This document shows positions 9,895 to 21,295 of a stretch of DNA of 64,000 nucleotides, in pieces. The stretch comes from Epiperipatus broadwayi (lineage: Eukaryota; Onychophora; Udeonychophora; Euonychophora; Peripatidae). Below the pieces are notes generated by a model. The model did not search any database. It saw nothing but the letters and a program-made list of their open reading frames with translations, and had not been told where the DNA came from. Numbering within the stretch: position 1 is the first letter of the stretch; each line of letters starts with the position of its first letter. A program made the translations under genes and the position numbers. The stretch is from assembly GCA_028023455.1 (NCBI GenBank), contig JAQFVV010000020.1:8663092-8727091 (forward strand), given 5' to 3'.

Positions 9895-12446
9895 AAGAAA
9901 AGAAGAAATTGTTAAATTGGATATTTGAATATTCAAGGTAGTAGGAGACCAGAAAAGTGGCTGGAAATAAATAAAGCAGTTAAAAACAAAGGTCTTGATA
10001 TATTAGTAATATTGGAAACATATCTATGAGAAGAAAAGGAACCTACACTGAAAGACTTGGTATGGCAGGGTATAAATAGAGAAGAAAAAAATGGAGTGGT
10101 GGTATAGGAGTTATGTCAAAAAATATATTTAAATACTGTAAAGTGTCAAAAACATTTTGGGTTTGAGATAAGGTTAAGAATACAAGAATGGATGGTGGCT
10201 ATAGTGTATAATGCCAATAGAGACAGTCACACTATAATGGAGTGGAACAGTAACCTATAAGAATGCCTAGTTAAGGATATACAGAGTTTTTTTTAAAAAA
10301 GAGAAGAAAATAATGGATATAAAGAATATGAGGGGGCATATTGAAGAAATTAATGATGTGGATAACAAGAATGAATAGCTTTTGAAAATTGATGGAAAGT
10401 AAATTTGAGCATTGAAAATTTATCAAATATTTATGAGGGACAATACACATAGTCTAGAAATTATATATTTCACACAATAGATTACGTGTTAGCAGGAAAA
10501 GAGAGAATGAATAAAGTATGGAAAATTAAAGTGTTTGATAATGGAGAGTATGTAATAGTGATCATAATTTTTTTATAATAGAAATAGTTAGCTATGTGAT
10601 GGAGAATAGTAATAAAAGTAGAAAGGATAGAGAAAGATGGGGGAGACTGAAATGATAAAAATAAGTTAAAAGAATCTTAAATAAAAGAAAAAATTATAAA
10701 AGAATTTATTGAGGATGAATATAAGTATTGTGTGATGAAGTAAACAAAGTGACAAATAGAGTTTTAGGTGAGAATTTTCAGAAGAATAAAAAAGTAATAG
10801 AAGAAGTTATAATAAGTAAAAGTGGACAAGACAGGGGAAAAAGTGTGTATAGAATATAAATGTGCTATTAAAAATAAAGAAAGTGAAAAAGATGTTAATA
10901 TTATATCGAAAACTATTTTAAAAAAAGGTTGGCTAAAATAGATAATTATAGTGAGAGAATGAAATTAAACAGTAAATTATGGGAGGATATTAATAAAAGT
11001 GGAAGAGATGGGAGTAAAAATTTTTGGAAATATATTAAAAGAAGAAATGTAGGGAAAAGAGAAATGGTGAGGAAAAATAACAGTGTAGCTCTAGAGAAGA
11101 TGTTAGATGTGAAGGACAGAATGATAACAAACATAAAAGCACATAATGAAAATATTACTTTTACAGAAAATGAATTGAATGAGGAAGAGAAGAAATTGAA
11201 AAGTGGAAAAGCAAAAGGTTTAGATGGATGAGTAGCAGACATGGTGACAAATTTGGGAAATAGAGCAAAATTAAATTTATTATCATGTTTTAATAAGATG
11301 GCAAAGAAGATAGAATTTCCAGATACCTGGAATAATACAAAATTAAGACTGTTATTGAAAAAAAAGTAAAGACCATAGAAAGTCAAACAATTATAGATCA
11401 ATTGCAGTAATGTCGGGTTATATAAAAATTTTTCATATATGGTGGCTGGAAGAGTGATAATAGTTAGTAGAAAATAATATAGTGGGAGAAATGCAAAGAA
11501 GGTTTAGATCAGATAGCCATATAGGGAACAGTTTGTGATCACAGAAGTTATAGATATGAATAGGAATACAGAAAGACAGTTATATATGATCTTTATAGAT
11601 ATAGAGAAGGCATATGATAGAGTAAATAGAAATAGATTATGGGTAAGTTTAGTAATTTTATGAATGGAGCTTTAGTACATCCTATTAAGAAATTGTATGA
11701 AAATAATTACTATATGTAACAATTAGGAAATATAGAATTAGCTAGACATAAAAATGGGGTGGGACTAAGACAAGGATGCTTTATGTCATCTACTTTGTCT
11801 TTGTTATATTTGAGATAAATTGAGAGAGCAATAGAAGGAGTAGAGAAACTATTTATAGATGGCAAGGGAATGTATATATTATCAGATCTTTTATTTGCTA
11901 ATGATATATTCTTGCTCACAGAAAGTAGGGAAGATATGGAAGTTATGTTGAAGATGTGTGCAAGGGTGGATAAAGAGATGGGAATTAAATTAAGTGAAGA
12001 AAAATCAAAAGTAATGATCATAAATGCTGGGAAAAGAGGATTGGGAATATAAAGTTAAATGTAGTGAAAAGATATAATTATTTGGGAATCATCTTAGATA
12101 ATCAGAGAAATTACTTAGATGAATGGGAGAAAACATTGATAAATGATACAAAGAAAAAAAAGGAATTGATAAAGAAATTAACAGTGTTTTCATATAATAA
12201 ATATGATGTACCTAAAATTGCATGGAAGGGAATGGCAGTAGCAGGGTTATTTTATGATAATGATGCATTATGTGCTAGTAAAGGGGTGTTAGATTACTTA
12301 GAAAAAGTACAAAGAGAAGTAGCAAGACATGCATTACATACAGAGGTGTGGATAGCAAAGGAGGCAATTCAAGGAGAAATGGGATGGTCAAGCTTCTATA
12401 TGAGAGATGCAAAAAGTAAAATGAAAATATTTGGTAGATTGCTATT
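9895..12446 (+). pseudogene. LINE-B ORF2 relic: APE endonuclease and reverse transcriptase
   Basis: NIQGSRRPEKWLEI...LDILVILET (9925-10030) is the start of an apurinic-type endonuclease domain. IDYVLAGKERMNK with NSDHNFF (about 10480-10575) is its C-terminal catalytic block. RT follows: LKSGKAKGLDG near 11200, FIDIEKAYDRVNR (about 11592-11630; motif A), a GLRQG block near 11765 (motif B), and LLFANDIFLL (11890-11920; motif C, with FADD changed to FAND). Then come the thumb segments RYNYLGIILDN and WKGMAVAGL (12070-12250). Interrupted at 12449 by a family R element and continued at 12732. Confidence 0.8.
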
Positions 12447-12448
12447 TA
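12435..12448. repeat. 14-bp target-site duplication, left
   Basis: TAGATTGCTATTTA; repeated exactly at 12718-12731 on the other side of the family R insertion in LINE-B. Confidence 0.9.
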
Positions 12449-12717
12449 AGCCAATAAACATCACATGACCACCATCTCTTATGCTTGTGTATAACTGTTG
12501 CTAAAACAGGCAAAACTCACTATATATATTGCCACACACAGCAAGCTAGAGTAATCAATAGATGCCAGAAGGCTTATGCATAAAATCCCCATCTAAACTA
12601 ATCTGGGGATATTGGATGAGGAGGCACTAGATGGGGATTTTATGCACAAGCCTTCTGACATCCATTGATTACTCTAGCTTGCTATGTGTGGCAATATATA
12701 TAGTGAGTTTTGCCTGT
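12449..12717. mobile_element. Family R copy 2 (head-to-head inverted, TSD 14 bp)
   Basis: The left arm is in minus orientation, from CAATAAACATCACATGACC through TAAAACAGGCAAAACTC and GATGCCAGAAGG to AAAATCCCCATCTA. The right arm is in plus orientation, from AACTAATCTGGGGATATTGG (the last part of the hammerhead, beginning a few bases before the cleavage triplet) to GTGAGTTTTGCCTGTT. Exact 14-bp target-site duplications flank it, and removing one copy plus the element closes the LINE-B sequence. It is a non-coding stem-loop of about 270 bp, without the conserved CTGATGA half of the ribozyme. Confidence 0.88.
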
Positions 12718-12731
12718 TAGATTGCTATTTA

Positions 12732-13340
12732 TGGATAGTAAGAAAATAACCAAAATAGTATTTAATTGGGTTACAAGTAACAGAGAGGCAATAAGATGAG
12801 TGAGAAAGATAGTATGGTATGTAGAATATTTGGATAAAGACTTTATGTCAGTATGCTTGTACAAAAGATGGGATGATTGTGTTAGGAAAATTGTTGAGTG
12901 TTATAGTGGCAAGTATGGGATACAAAAATAAATGCATTAATAAAAAGTAGGGAGTTGGAGAGATAAGTATGGAGAATAAATAGAATTTAAATCTATATAG
13001 AAGTAAACAGAATATTGGGTGTGAGTTAATTTATGACAATAGCAAGGAAAGTATTTTACTTTGTAAGGCTTGAACAGGATCATTAGTAACAAGGAAATAT
13101 ATACATAAATGAAGGAATGTGGGCAAATAGTATGAAGAGTAAAAAAAATTTAAATATATATAGAAGTAAACAGAATATTGAGTGTGAGATAATTTATGAT
13201 AATAGGAAGGAAAGTAGTTTATTTTTTAAGATTCAAATAGGATCATTAGCAACAAGGGAATATACAAATAAATGGAGGAATGTGGGTGATTTAGTCTGCA
13301 AGTTAAATAGGTGTGGAAAATATTAGGCACTTGTTAATTG
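12732..13340 (+). pseudogene. LINE-B ORF2 relic, C-terminal part with internal duplication
   Basis: Continues the thumb/C-terminal domain after the family R insertion. A 163-bp segment containing AAGTAAACAGAATATTG is present twice in tandem (13001 and 13164). The Cys/His finger CKL...RCG is partly lost. Confidence 0.7.
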
Positions 13341-13434
13341 AATGTAAATACTTTAAAGAAACAAAGGTACAAATCATGAAGTTGTGGGATAATAAATATA
13401 AGCAAAATGATTATACAGAAAATGGGATCTGATG

Positions 13435-13550
13435 AAGACTGCTAGGAACCATTTGAAACTGTAAAGAATAACTAAAATATATTTTGCTTTTGTTTTAAGA
13501 GTAAGAAGAGTGAAGGGTTGTTATTATATGTTAGAAAGTATGATTCTTGA
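13435..13550 (+). repeat. Penelope-type hammerhead-like fragment inside LINE-B
   Basis: CTGATGAAGACTGC...CATTTGAAACTGTAA, then TATATTTTGCTTTTG and AGTAAGAAGAG. It matches the fragment at 4937-5030 and interrupts LINE-B between CAGAAAATGGGA and the GATGTTATGGAAATGGGATG block. CTGATGA and GAAAC are intact; the presumed stem II (GACTG with a worn CAGTC partner) is imperfect. Confidence 0.55.
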
Positions 13551-13719
13551 TAGAGATGATGTTATGGAAATGGGATGGAGCAAAATAGAGAAGAATATGA
13601 GTCAAACTTAGGATGGAGAATGAAAAGGGAAGATGGTTAACAGGTTTATCAGGACATAGTGGCTGAGAGATTCATGATTCCAATAAAAGAGAAGCCATAG
13701 TGCATCACATCACACCAGA

Positions 13720-14243
13720 TTAATTACTATTTTCATACTTGATATTTTGGTTGTTTACACACAAAATCAGTAAGAAATTATCTTGTGAAAATTAAATTAT
13801 AGCCATATTAAATGAGATTTCTACATATATTACAGAAAACCTTAAATTTGAATATGCATTAAATTTTTTTGTGATAATTAAAACTATAAATAATTTTAAG
13901 GATTGGTGCTACTGATGAAACTAAATATCCATTCCTTTAGAAGTTCTATAAAAAGGTTGTACTGTCAGAACTATCTATATTTCTTGATAAATCAACAATT
14001 TGCAAAACATTTAGTCAGCTTATGGGTCTCTTATATTAGTACCTTTATTTGTGTGGGAAAATGATGATGTATAATGGAAGAGCTACTGATGATTATAATT
14101 AGTATAATTACCCATAATTATAATTGTTAACTACCCATATTAATATTTCTGGCAATATTAAACTATAAATGCAATTAATGACAAGCACTTATAACTAATG
14201 AATGTAAGAAAAGAGATGATTTATTTAAGAATAGCAACAAACA
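13720..14243. other. Unannotated AT-rich stretch
   Basis: No coding or repeat signal recognised between the LINE-B tail and the LINE-A copy. Confidence 0.45.
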
Positions 14244-14531
14244 ATGAGTTTACATTATATAATAATAGAAAGATTTATGAAATATTATAAATTAATAAAT
14301 ATTACATATGTGTTACACATAAAGCAGATAATTCAGATTGATGTCCCAACAAATTTTCAATGTGATAAAGAAGTTAAGGACTTTTATACAGATATACAAA
14401 ATGTTTTTGATCACACCAACATAAGAGATTTTAATGATAAAATGGAAAAATGCCTGAAATAAGTAAGTGCTGTATGTAAATTTGGTTATGATGACAAACT
14501 TGTGGAATCTGCAGGAAAAAATGTATTAAAC

Positions 14532-15287
14532 CCACTAAACATGATCACCATTTCTTATGCTGCTCAAACTGTTAAAACTATATAGGCTAATAAGCCTGGA
14601 TTGAAAATATTATGTTTTCAATTTTAGACTCATAGTTTTATAGTCAAGATAAAAAGTGGCTGCTGGAGGGTTGCATTAGATCGTAAGATCTAGTTGCTGT
14701 GCTCTCAGATACAAGACTTCACTGATGAAAGCTATAAGCTATAAACTAGTCTGGGGATAGTGGATGAGTAGGTACTAAAAAGGGATTTTATGCACAAGCC
14801 TTCTGGCATCCATTGATTACTCTGGCTTGAGTAACTCTACTGTATGGAGAGTTTGCCTGTTTTAACAGCTTGAGCAAGCATAAGAAATGGTGATCATGTG
14901 ATCTTGAGTGGTTTAATACTAATCCTGCCTATTATGATAGTGGTGGCTATTATTATTAAAGAACAAAAGAGACCAAAATATATGGGTACTGAACTGAATT
15001 CAGACTTATATGACTATATAAGATAATGAGCTTGGATTGAAAATATTGTTTTCAATTTTAGATTCATAGTTTTGTAGTTAAGTAAAGATAAAACATGGTT
15101 GCTGGAAAATTGCATTAGATCCTAAGATCGAGGTGCAGTGCTCTCAGATACAATGCTCCTCACTGATGAAAGCCACAAACAGTAAACTAGTCTTGGGATA
15201 TTAGATGAGAAGGCACTAGATTATTGATTATTTTGGTTTGCACTGAGTGCCATTACTGTGTGGAGAGTTTTTGCCTGTTTTTTTTTT
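14532..15287 (+). mobile_element. Family R copy 3 (plus orientation, about 1.7 units)
   Basis: Begins CCCACTAAACATGATCACC, a family R terminus, and ends GAGTTTTTGCCTGTTT. It holds one partial and one more complete unit of about 440 bp in direct tandem. Hammerhead-like cores lie at 14707-14767 (CTGATGA, stem II AGCT/AGCT around ATA, TAAA in place of GAAA, GTC, then TGGGG) and 15145-15208 (CTGATGA intact, GTAAA). The flanks share a worn AAATGTAT duplication. Inserted in the endonuclease region of LINE-A. Confidence 0.8.
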
Positions 15288-16502
15288 TTAAATGTATATT
15301 ACAAATTCTTTTTTTAAAGCAAAATGCTAAATAGAAACATCCATATGAATATAAGATTATATTTTGACTAGCAGGAAATATCTCCTCCTATATTGCAATA
15401 TTCTTAGTAGATTCAACACAAGGCATTTTCATCAGTTAGTGAGATGCAAAATATATATTAAAGCAATTTACAGATATGAAAACTATTAAAAAACAATATT
15501 AATAATTGATATTACTAACTTTTAATATAATACCAATACGTTTAAATTATATCTTGCTAATCATTATAAAATATTGATAGACTGTAAAGATGGTTCAAAT
15601 TTAACTGAAATCAACAAGAAATTAACAGATACATTAATAATATAGCTGGTGCAAAAAAGTAACAATTCATGACTACACATACATTCTGCTGAGAAATGGC
15701 AAATTGGCAAAAAGAAAGAATATGAAAAGATTTTTAAATAATCCATTAAGAAGGCTTGAATATTTGGAGTTGTATAAAACGTTACTAAATAAAAGTTAGT
15801 ATTTAGGGTGTATTAACAGGAAAAAAAGCTATAGAAGAGAGCAAAAGTTTTAATAATGTAAAACAATATGTTAGTATTAGAAAAAAGATATTTCAGCCAT
15901 AAGAAGAAAAAATGGAACATCCTGAAATGTGCAAAAAAGTTCTACAAGAAATTTTATAGTAATAAAGAACAGGAAAATAAAGTATTCCCTACAACTACTA
16001 TATTTTCTGAATTGCCAGCATTTTAAATGAAGCCAGTAGAAATGCAATTAAATCTATAAAAATAAAAAGTTTCAAAAAATGACTAATATCTTAAAAGAAG
16101 AAGGTGAAAATATAGAAAAATTGTTGGCTAGCCTATATATCAACTGTCTAAATAATAAGGTTACTTTAGATTATTGGAAGAATGCGGCAATAATATAGAT
16201 ATTTAAGAAAAGTGACAAAGATGATACTAAAAATTTCAGAAATATCAGTTTTACAGCAATCTTTGACACAAGCTTGATTTATAGATGCTTTAGCTCAGTG
16301 GATCACATCCAAGTATTGAAAAAAGTTATAGAAAGGATAAATTTCTTTTGAGTTTCCATTATGATTTGGAATTATAGATTATGAAGAAACATTTGATTTT
16401 ATAGAGATTTTCACAGTGATGAAATTTGTGGATCATAAATATACATGCACAGAATACTGTATTTAAGAATATTTATCAAAATGCAGCAGCAACCATTAAA
16501 TA

Positions 16503-17013
16503 ACACAGAGGCAAAACTCTTCATGTAGTAGTAACATTCTGTGCAAGCCAGAGTAATCAATGGTTGCAGGAAGGTTTGTGCATAAAATCCCTATCTAATG
16601 CCTACTCATCCAATACCCCAGACTATTTTTTAGCTTGTAGTTTACATCAGTGAGGAGTGTTGGATCTGAGGGCATTGCATCTAGATATCTTAAGTTCTAA
16701 TGAACCCTCCAGAAGTGACCTTTTATCTTATTAGCTAAGCATAAAGCTTTGAGTCCATAATGAAAACACATTAATGTTTTCAATTCAAAATCATTCATTA
16801 GCTTGTATAATCATATAAATCTGAACTCAGTTCAGCAACCATATTTTTTTTTATCTTTGGTTCTTCAATAACCACAGTCACTATAATTCTATCAGACAGG
16901 ATTGGTATTAAATCACAAAATATCACATGATTGTTATTCTTTATGCTCACATAGACTGTTTACACAGGGGCAAAACTGTACATACAGTAGCAATGTTTAG
17001 TGATTTAATAACC
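16503..17013 (-). mobile_element. Family R copy 4 (minus orientation, about 1.1 units)
   Basis: Runs from GAGGCAAAACTCTTCATG through a full unit to a second CAAAACTGTACATACAGTA, and ends in TTTAGTGATTT (opposite orientation). The hammerhead region on the minus strand (16609-16669) keeps both halves of stem I (ATCCAA with TTGG; CTCA with TGGG) but has CTGATGT and a mutated GAAA. Flanked by a worn duplication (AACCATTAAATAACAC, AACCACTAAGCTACAT) within LINE-A RT. Confidence 0.8.
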
Positions 17014-18103
17014 ACTAAGCTACATGGTGTCACTAAGAAGACTAACATTGACAGAATGGACATCAGGGTGATTCCATATCTCCAAAATTTTTTACAGCAG
17101 TTTTACAAGAAATATTTTGGTGGATTAAAACAGGAAGCTAAAGGAGTAAAAATATATGAAGATTATTTAAGTTATCTAGATTATGCAGATGCTGTTGTTT
17201 TTTTATAAATATTTTAAAACTTCAGGAAATGTTGCAAAAGTTATCAGTTGTTCTCAAAAAAATAATAATAATGAGAATTATGAATTAGAAGTTAATAATT
17301 ATAAACCACTTAGTTATGTCATTAATATAAATGGAACCATAATGGATAAAGTTCATCAGTGATTTAAAATTTGGATGAAGTATGTTTACTAGAAATAACT
17401 TAGTATTAAAAGGAAATATGACTATGAACTTGAAAAGTCAAGTTTTAATATTTGTTTCACCAGTTCTTAGTCATGGATCCAAGACTTGGACACTTAACAG
17501 AAGAGTAATGCAGATTCTTCAGACCACTTGATGAAATATGCAAAAATCTACATTGGGAAAAACAAGAAGGGATCAAGAGTGAAATATTTGGGTTTTAGAA
17601 CAAGCAGATACCATTGGTATTATTAGAAGAATTGAGAAAATGAAATGGAGATGGGCTGGACATATTGATAAAATAATAACAACTAGGCAGTAAAGTCTTA
17701 AACTGGATATCAAGAGTTTGTAAGAGACTAAAAAATGGCAACAATGCAAAATGGATTGATAAAATATGTAAGTTTGTTAATGTAATGTGGAGAAGACAGG
17801 TTATGAATTGTATAAACTGATTAAATTGAAAAGGTCATCCTCTTCCAATGGATCAAAAACAATTTAAAAACATATGAAATAAACTATTCATCTCAAATTG
17901 TCATATTAGTTAAAAATAAAACATTTGAAAATATTAACTATTTATTCAACCAATTATTTCATCATTTTGAAGTGATTTTTTTCCTTTTTCCTTTGCTGGT
18001 GCTTTTCTCACATACTGGACGAGCCACCAGGTGGCATTGCAGTGCCACCAAGAAACCTGTAAGTAATAAATTTCTATACAAAAATAGCTGAAATAGATGG
18101 AAA

Positions 18104-18620
18104 ATTAAAATTAAAATGCCTAAGGCAAGATATCAAAAGTAAGTAAAAATCAAGTAAAATTTTTTGCCTAAGGCAAGTATAAAATCAAGTGAAATAATGT
18201 GTAAATTTTAAAAAAGTACACACACACACAAGTGAAATAATACGTAAATTTTAAAAAAGTACACACACACAAAATTGGTAAAAATACACAAAATAACCAT
18301 TAAAATTAAAATGCCTAAGGCAAGAAAGATATCAAAAGTAAATAAAAATCAAGTAAAAAATTTTTGCCTAAGGCAAGTATAAAATCAAGTGAAATAATAG
18401 GTAAATTTTAAAAAAGTACACACACACCCACAAGTGAAATAATACGTAAATTTTAAAAAAGTACTCACACACAAAATTGGTAAAAATACACAAAATAACC
18501 ATTAAAATTAAAATGCCTAAGACAAGATATCAAAAGTAAGTAAAAATCAAGTAAAAATTTTGGTCTAAGGCAAGTATAAAATCAAGTGAAATAATACGTA
18601 AATTTTAAAAAAGTACACAT
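18104..18620. repeat. Tandem repeat, period about 195-202 bp, 2.6 units
   Basis: ATTAAAATTAAAATGCC starts units at 18104, 18299 and 18501. Each unit contains CCTAAGGCAAG twice and one or two AAAAAAGTACACACACAC blocks. Non-coding. Confidence 0.85.
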
Positions 18621-18884
18621 AGAACAAATCCTCAACCCCCACAAAAATTGTAACACCTAAGGCAAACAAATCAAAAAATTAAAAATCAAACAAATTCTAA
18701 AAAAAAAAAAACGCTATGAAATTCGAATTAGGCAACAAAAACAGAAAAACTTTAATGGTAAAAGTCAAAAAATTGACAATGGCAGGCAGATGGTGCTTCA
18801 TTAAAATGGCGGGAGATTATATAAACTAAAAAACAAAATGAACATTACACGAGAGCTTCTATTTATCAAATTAATTATACTCTG
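18621..18884. other. Unannotated AT-rich stretch
   Basis: A-rich, non-coding; GCCTAAGGC-like words hint at a worn extension of the tandem repeat. Confidence 0.4.
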
Positions 18885-19613
18885 CTTTATATGGATAAGC
18901 TTTCTATTAATTTAAACATCAAACATAATTGATAAATCATAAATATTAATATTATTTGTGCTCAAATATTTTATAGGTATAGAACACAAGCATACACACA
19001 CACACGGTGTATATTAACGAATAAAGAAAATTACAAGAGAAAAGCAATCATGTCCAAATCCACTTATTTAGATGTAGAATATTATTTTAAAATTATGAAT
19101 AGTTTCTCAGTTGATCACTTTCAAAAGTCTTTATTCTCTGCGTTGAAATTATGGCATATATAGTAATCAAAAATAAGTCAAATACCCCCCCCCCCACACA
19201 CACACACTCTGTAGGCAAACCAAAATAAAAAAGCAACACAGATATGGATAAGCTTTCTATTAATTTTAATATCAAACATAATTGATAAATCATAAATATG
19301 AATATTATTTGTGCTCAAATATTTTATATATATAAAACACAAACATACACACACTGCAAATATTTTATATATATAAAACACAAACATACACACACTGCTT
19401 AATATAAGCAGTGTGTGTATGTTTGTGTTTTATATATATAAAATATTTGAGCACAAATAATATTCATATTTATGATTTATCAATTATGTTTGATAACAAA
19501 TGAATAAAGAAAATTACAAGAGAAAAGCAATCATGTCCAAATCCACTTATTTAGATGTAGAATATTATTTTAAAATTACGAATAGTTTCTCAGTTGATCA
19601 CTTTCTAAAAGTC
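18885..19613. repeat. Duplicated segment with a long palindrome
   Basis: About 240 bp at 18885-19128 recurs at 19243-19613 (shared blocks GGATAAGCTTTCTATTAAT, AATTACAAGAGAAAAGCAAT, GTTTCTCAGTTGATCAC). The second copy contains a nearly perfect palindrome, 19270-19399 against 19408-19495, around AATATAAG; its left arm has an extra 45-bp direct duplication. A C9(CA)n run at 19189-19206 lies between. Confidence 0.85.
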
Positions 19614-20544
19614 AATTTACCATCATTTGGTTAATGCTGTAATATAGGAGTGAAGAAATATATGCAATAAAAGTTTATACTATCTGTGTTTCTCCCAGGG
19701 ATAATGATGAAAATATTAAAACAATGGTAATAATTTGTTCGGCTGGTGACTTCCTATGTGTTTAATCTAATTAATGTCAGGAATTGGTATTGATTCTCTT
19801 TGGAGGAGGTTACTGTTGAAATATTTCAGGAGCGTCTTCTTTCCAGTATTGGCAAAATTATTTATTAGAATTATTAAAATTATTTATTATAGATTCGATC
19901 TAATCCAGCTGCAATTTAGTATTGCACCATATATTTTAATAACGTGTGGAATTATTTTCTTCAAAGTAGTATCGATGAACTTGTCCTTACCAAAAAATAT
20001 ATTATTCTCTATATTTCTTTTTTTGTAGGCTCATTTTTTTCTAGAGTTATCACCCACGTGGTTTTGAGGTCTCTTTAAACAAAGCAAAAAGCTTTCCCCA
20101 CCTTTTTGTCTTTTCAAGGTCAGGAAATTTGTTTGACCACCTGAAATTTGTTTTTGACTTTTATTTTTTTGTTTTTCTTTTTACATTATTTACATAATAA
20201 TGTATACAGTTTTTTTTTCCATTTAAGATCTCTTTTCTCTATTATAATAAAATGAACTGCATTAGCTTCTATCTTCGAAATCAAATTTATATTTGTTAAA
20301 TTTCGTTCATTCGTCCGTCCATCCATCCATACAGCAAATATATATACTCGTGTTTCAATAAAATACAAGAGAATAAACACCCCTCCCCTTTCATACTTCG
20401 TTTTTATTTTAACCTTTCCTCTACCAATTTAAAAAGTCAAATATACTCGAATAAATAATATAAGAACTATATACACATGTGTGTGTACAAATTTTTCTTT
20501 TGTGAAACAGGGTTTGAATCCACCCTGTCACAATATATATATAT
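19614..20544. other. Unannotated stretch
   Basis: Somewhat less simple than its surroundings. An 84-codon frame (19774-20028) is hydrophobic but has no recognisable motif. No splice structure or family match was seen. Confidence 0.4.
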
Positions 20545-21112
20545 GGATGTTCTCAAAATATAAAAATAAAGATTGATTGTGATGAGTTAAAAGAAGTTAA
20601 ACAATCACAAATGCCTTGGTTGGATTATTAATACAGATGGAAACATAATGGAGATGAAATTAATCATAGAATGAAAAAGGAAGATTTTTAATAAATGTGT
20701 TTTACCAGTTCTTACTTATGGATCCGAGACTTGGACACTTAATAGAAGAGCAACATAGAGACTTCAGACCACTCGGAGAAGTATGGAGAGATGCATGTTA
20801 GGAGTAGCAAGAAGAAATCGAAATCGCAATATATGGGTAATAGAACAAACAGGTGTTACTGACCTCATTGAAAAAAATAAAAGACTGAAGTGGAGTTGGG
20901 CTGGACATATTGCTAGAAAATATGATAATAGATGGACAGTTGAAATCTTAAAGTGTATTCCAAGAGATTGTAAAAGACCCAGAAACGGACCACATGTGAG
21001 ATGGATGAAATAAGAAAGTGTGCAGGGGTGATGTGGAGAAAGCTAAAAATCGGAGATTGATTGAACTTGGAGAGACCTTCATCCTGCAGTGAATTGATAA
21101 TGGTTGTTGATG
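20545..21112 (+). mobile_element. LINE-A (RTE) 3' fragment
   Basis: Starts at TCTCAAAATATAAAAATAAAG, the equivalent of QNMKIKI in the intact copy, and runs to ATTGATAATGGTTGTTGATG. The open piece 20783-21013 carries MERCMLGVARRNRN and [12 protein letters not shown]. About 50 bp are missing after GAAATTAATCATAGAATG, and there are frameshifts. Confidence 0.9.
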
Positions 21113-21133
21113 ATGATTTCAGCCTAGTTTTAA

Positions 21134-21295
21134 AAAATGCTATTATTTGAACTAATTTATTAAATATTATTTAGTAATATTTATATGTACATCCGCACAT
21201 ACTAATAGTTTACAAAAATGCTATTATTTGAGCTAATTTATTAAATATTATTTAGTAATATTTATATTTACATCCACACATACTAATATTTATAT
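21134..21295. repeat. 80-bp direct tandem duplication
   Basis: AAAAATGCTATTATTTGA begins units at 21134 and 21214, each continuing to a GCACATACTAATA or CACATACTAATA block. Confidence 0.8.

Larger units (their letters stand above)
8724..13715 (+). mobile_element. LINE-B, near full-length, heavily decayed
   Basis: A two-ORF non-LTR retrotransposon. ORF1 relic at about 8840-9670, ORF2 relic at about 9895-13340, and a 3' end at GTGCATCACATCACACC (about 13700), a short (CATCA)-type tail. ORF1 with a PHD-like finger and an SGNH-esterase-like part is typical of CR1-group LINEs (CR1/L2 and relatives), so this is my tentative placement; the precise clade is unresolved. The copy is interrupted by a family R element at 12449-12717, by a 163-bp internal tandem duplication (13001-13330), and by a hammerhead-like Penelope fragment at 13435-13550. 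Stops and frameshifts are frequent. Confidence 0.87.
14244..17870 (+). mobile_element. LINE-A (RTE clade), old copy split by two family R insertions
   Basis: Three blocks align in order with the intact LINE-A protein: 14244-14531 (endonuclease N-part, VKDFYTDIQNVFD and RDFND for GDFNA), 15288-16502 (DYILTSRKYL, CKIYIKA, then the RT fingers with LDYWKNAAII and SSVDHIQVLKKVIERI), and 17014-17870 (YLSYLDYADAVVF where the parent has FADD, then the post-RT region to LQWIKNN). Stops and frameshifts are dense, so this is an old copy. Family R elements occupy the two gaps. Confidence 0.85.

Noticed and set aside
19774-20028. 84-codon membrane-protein-like frame
   Set aside because: Hydrophobic by composition only; no family motif, splice structure or promoter context.
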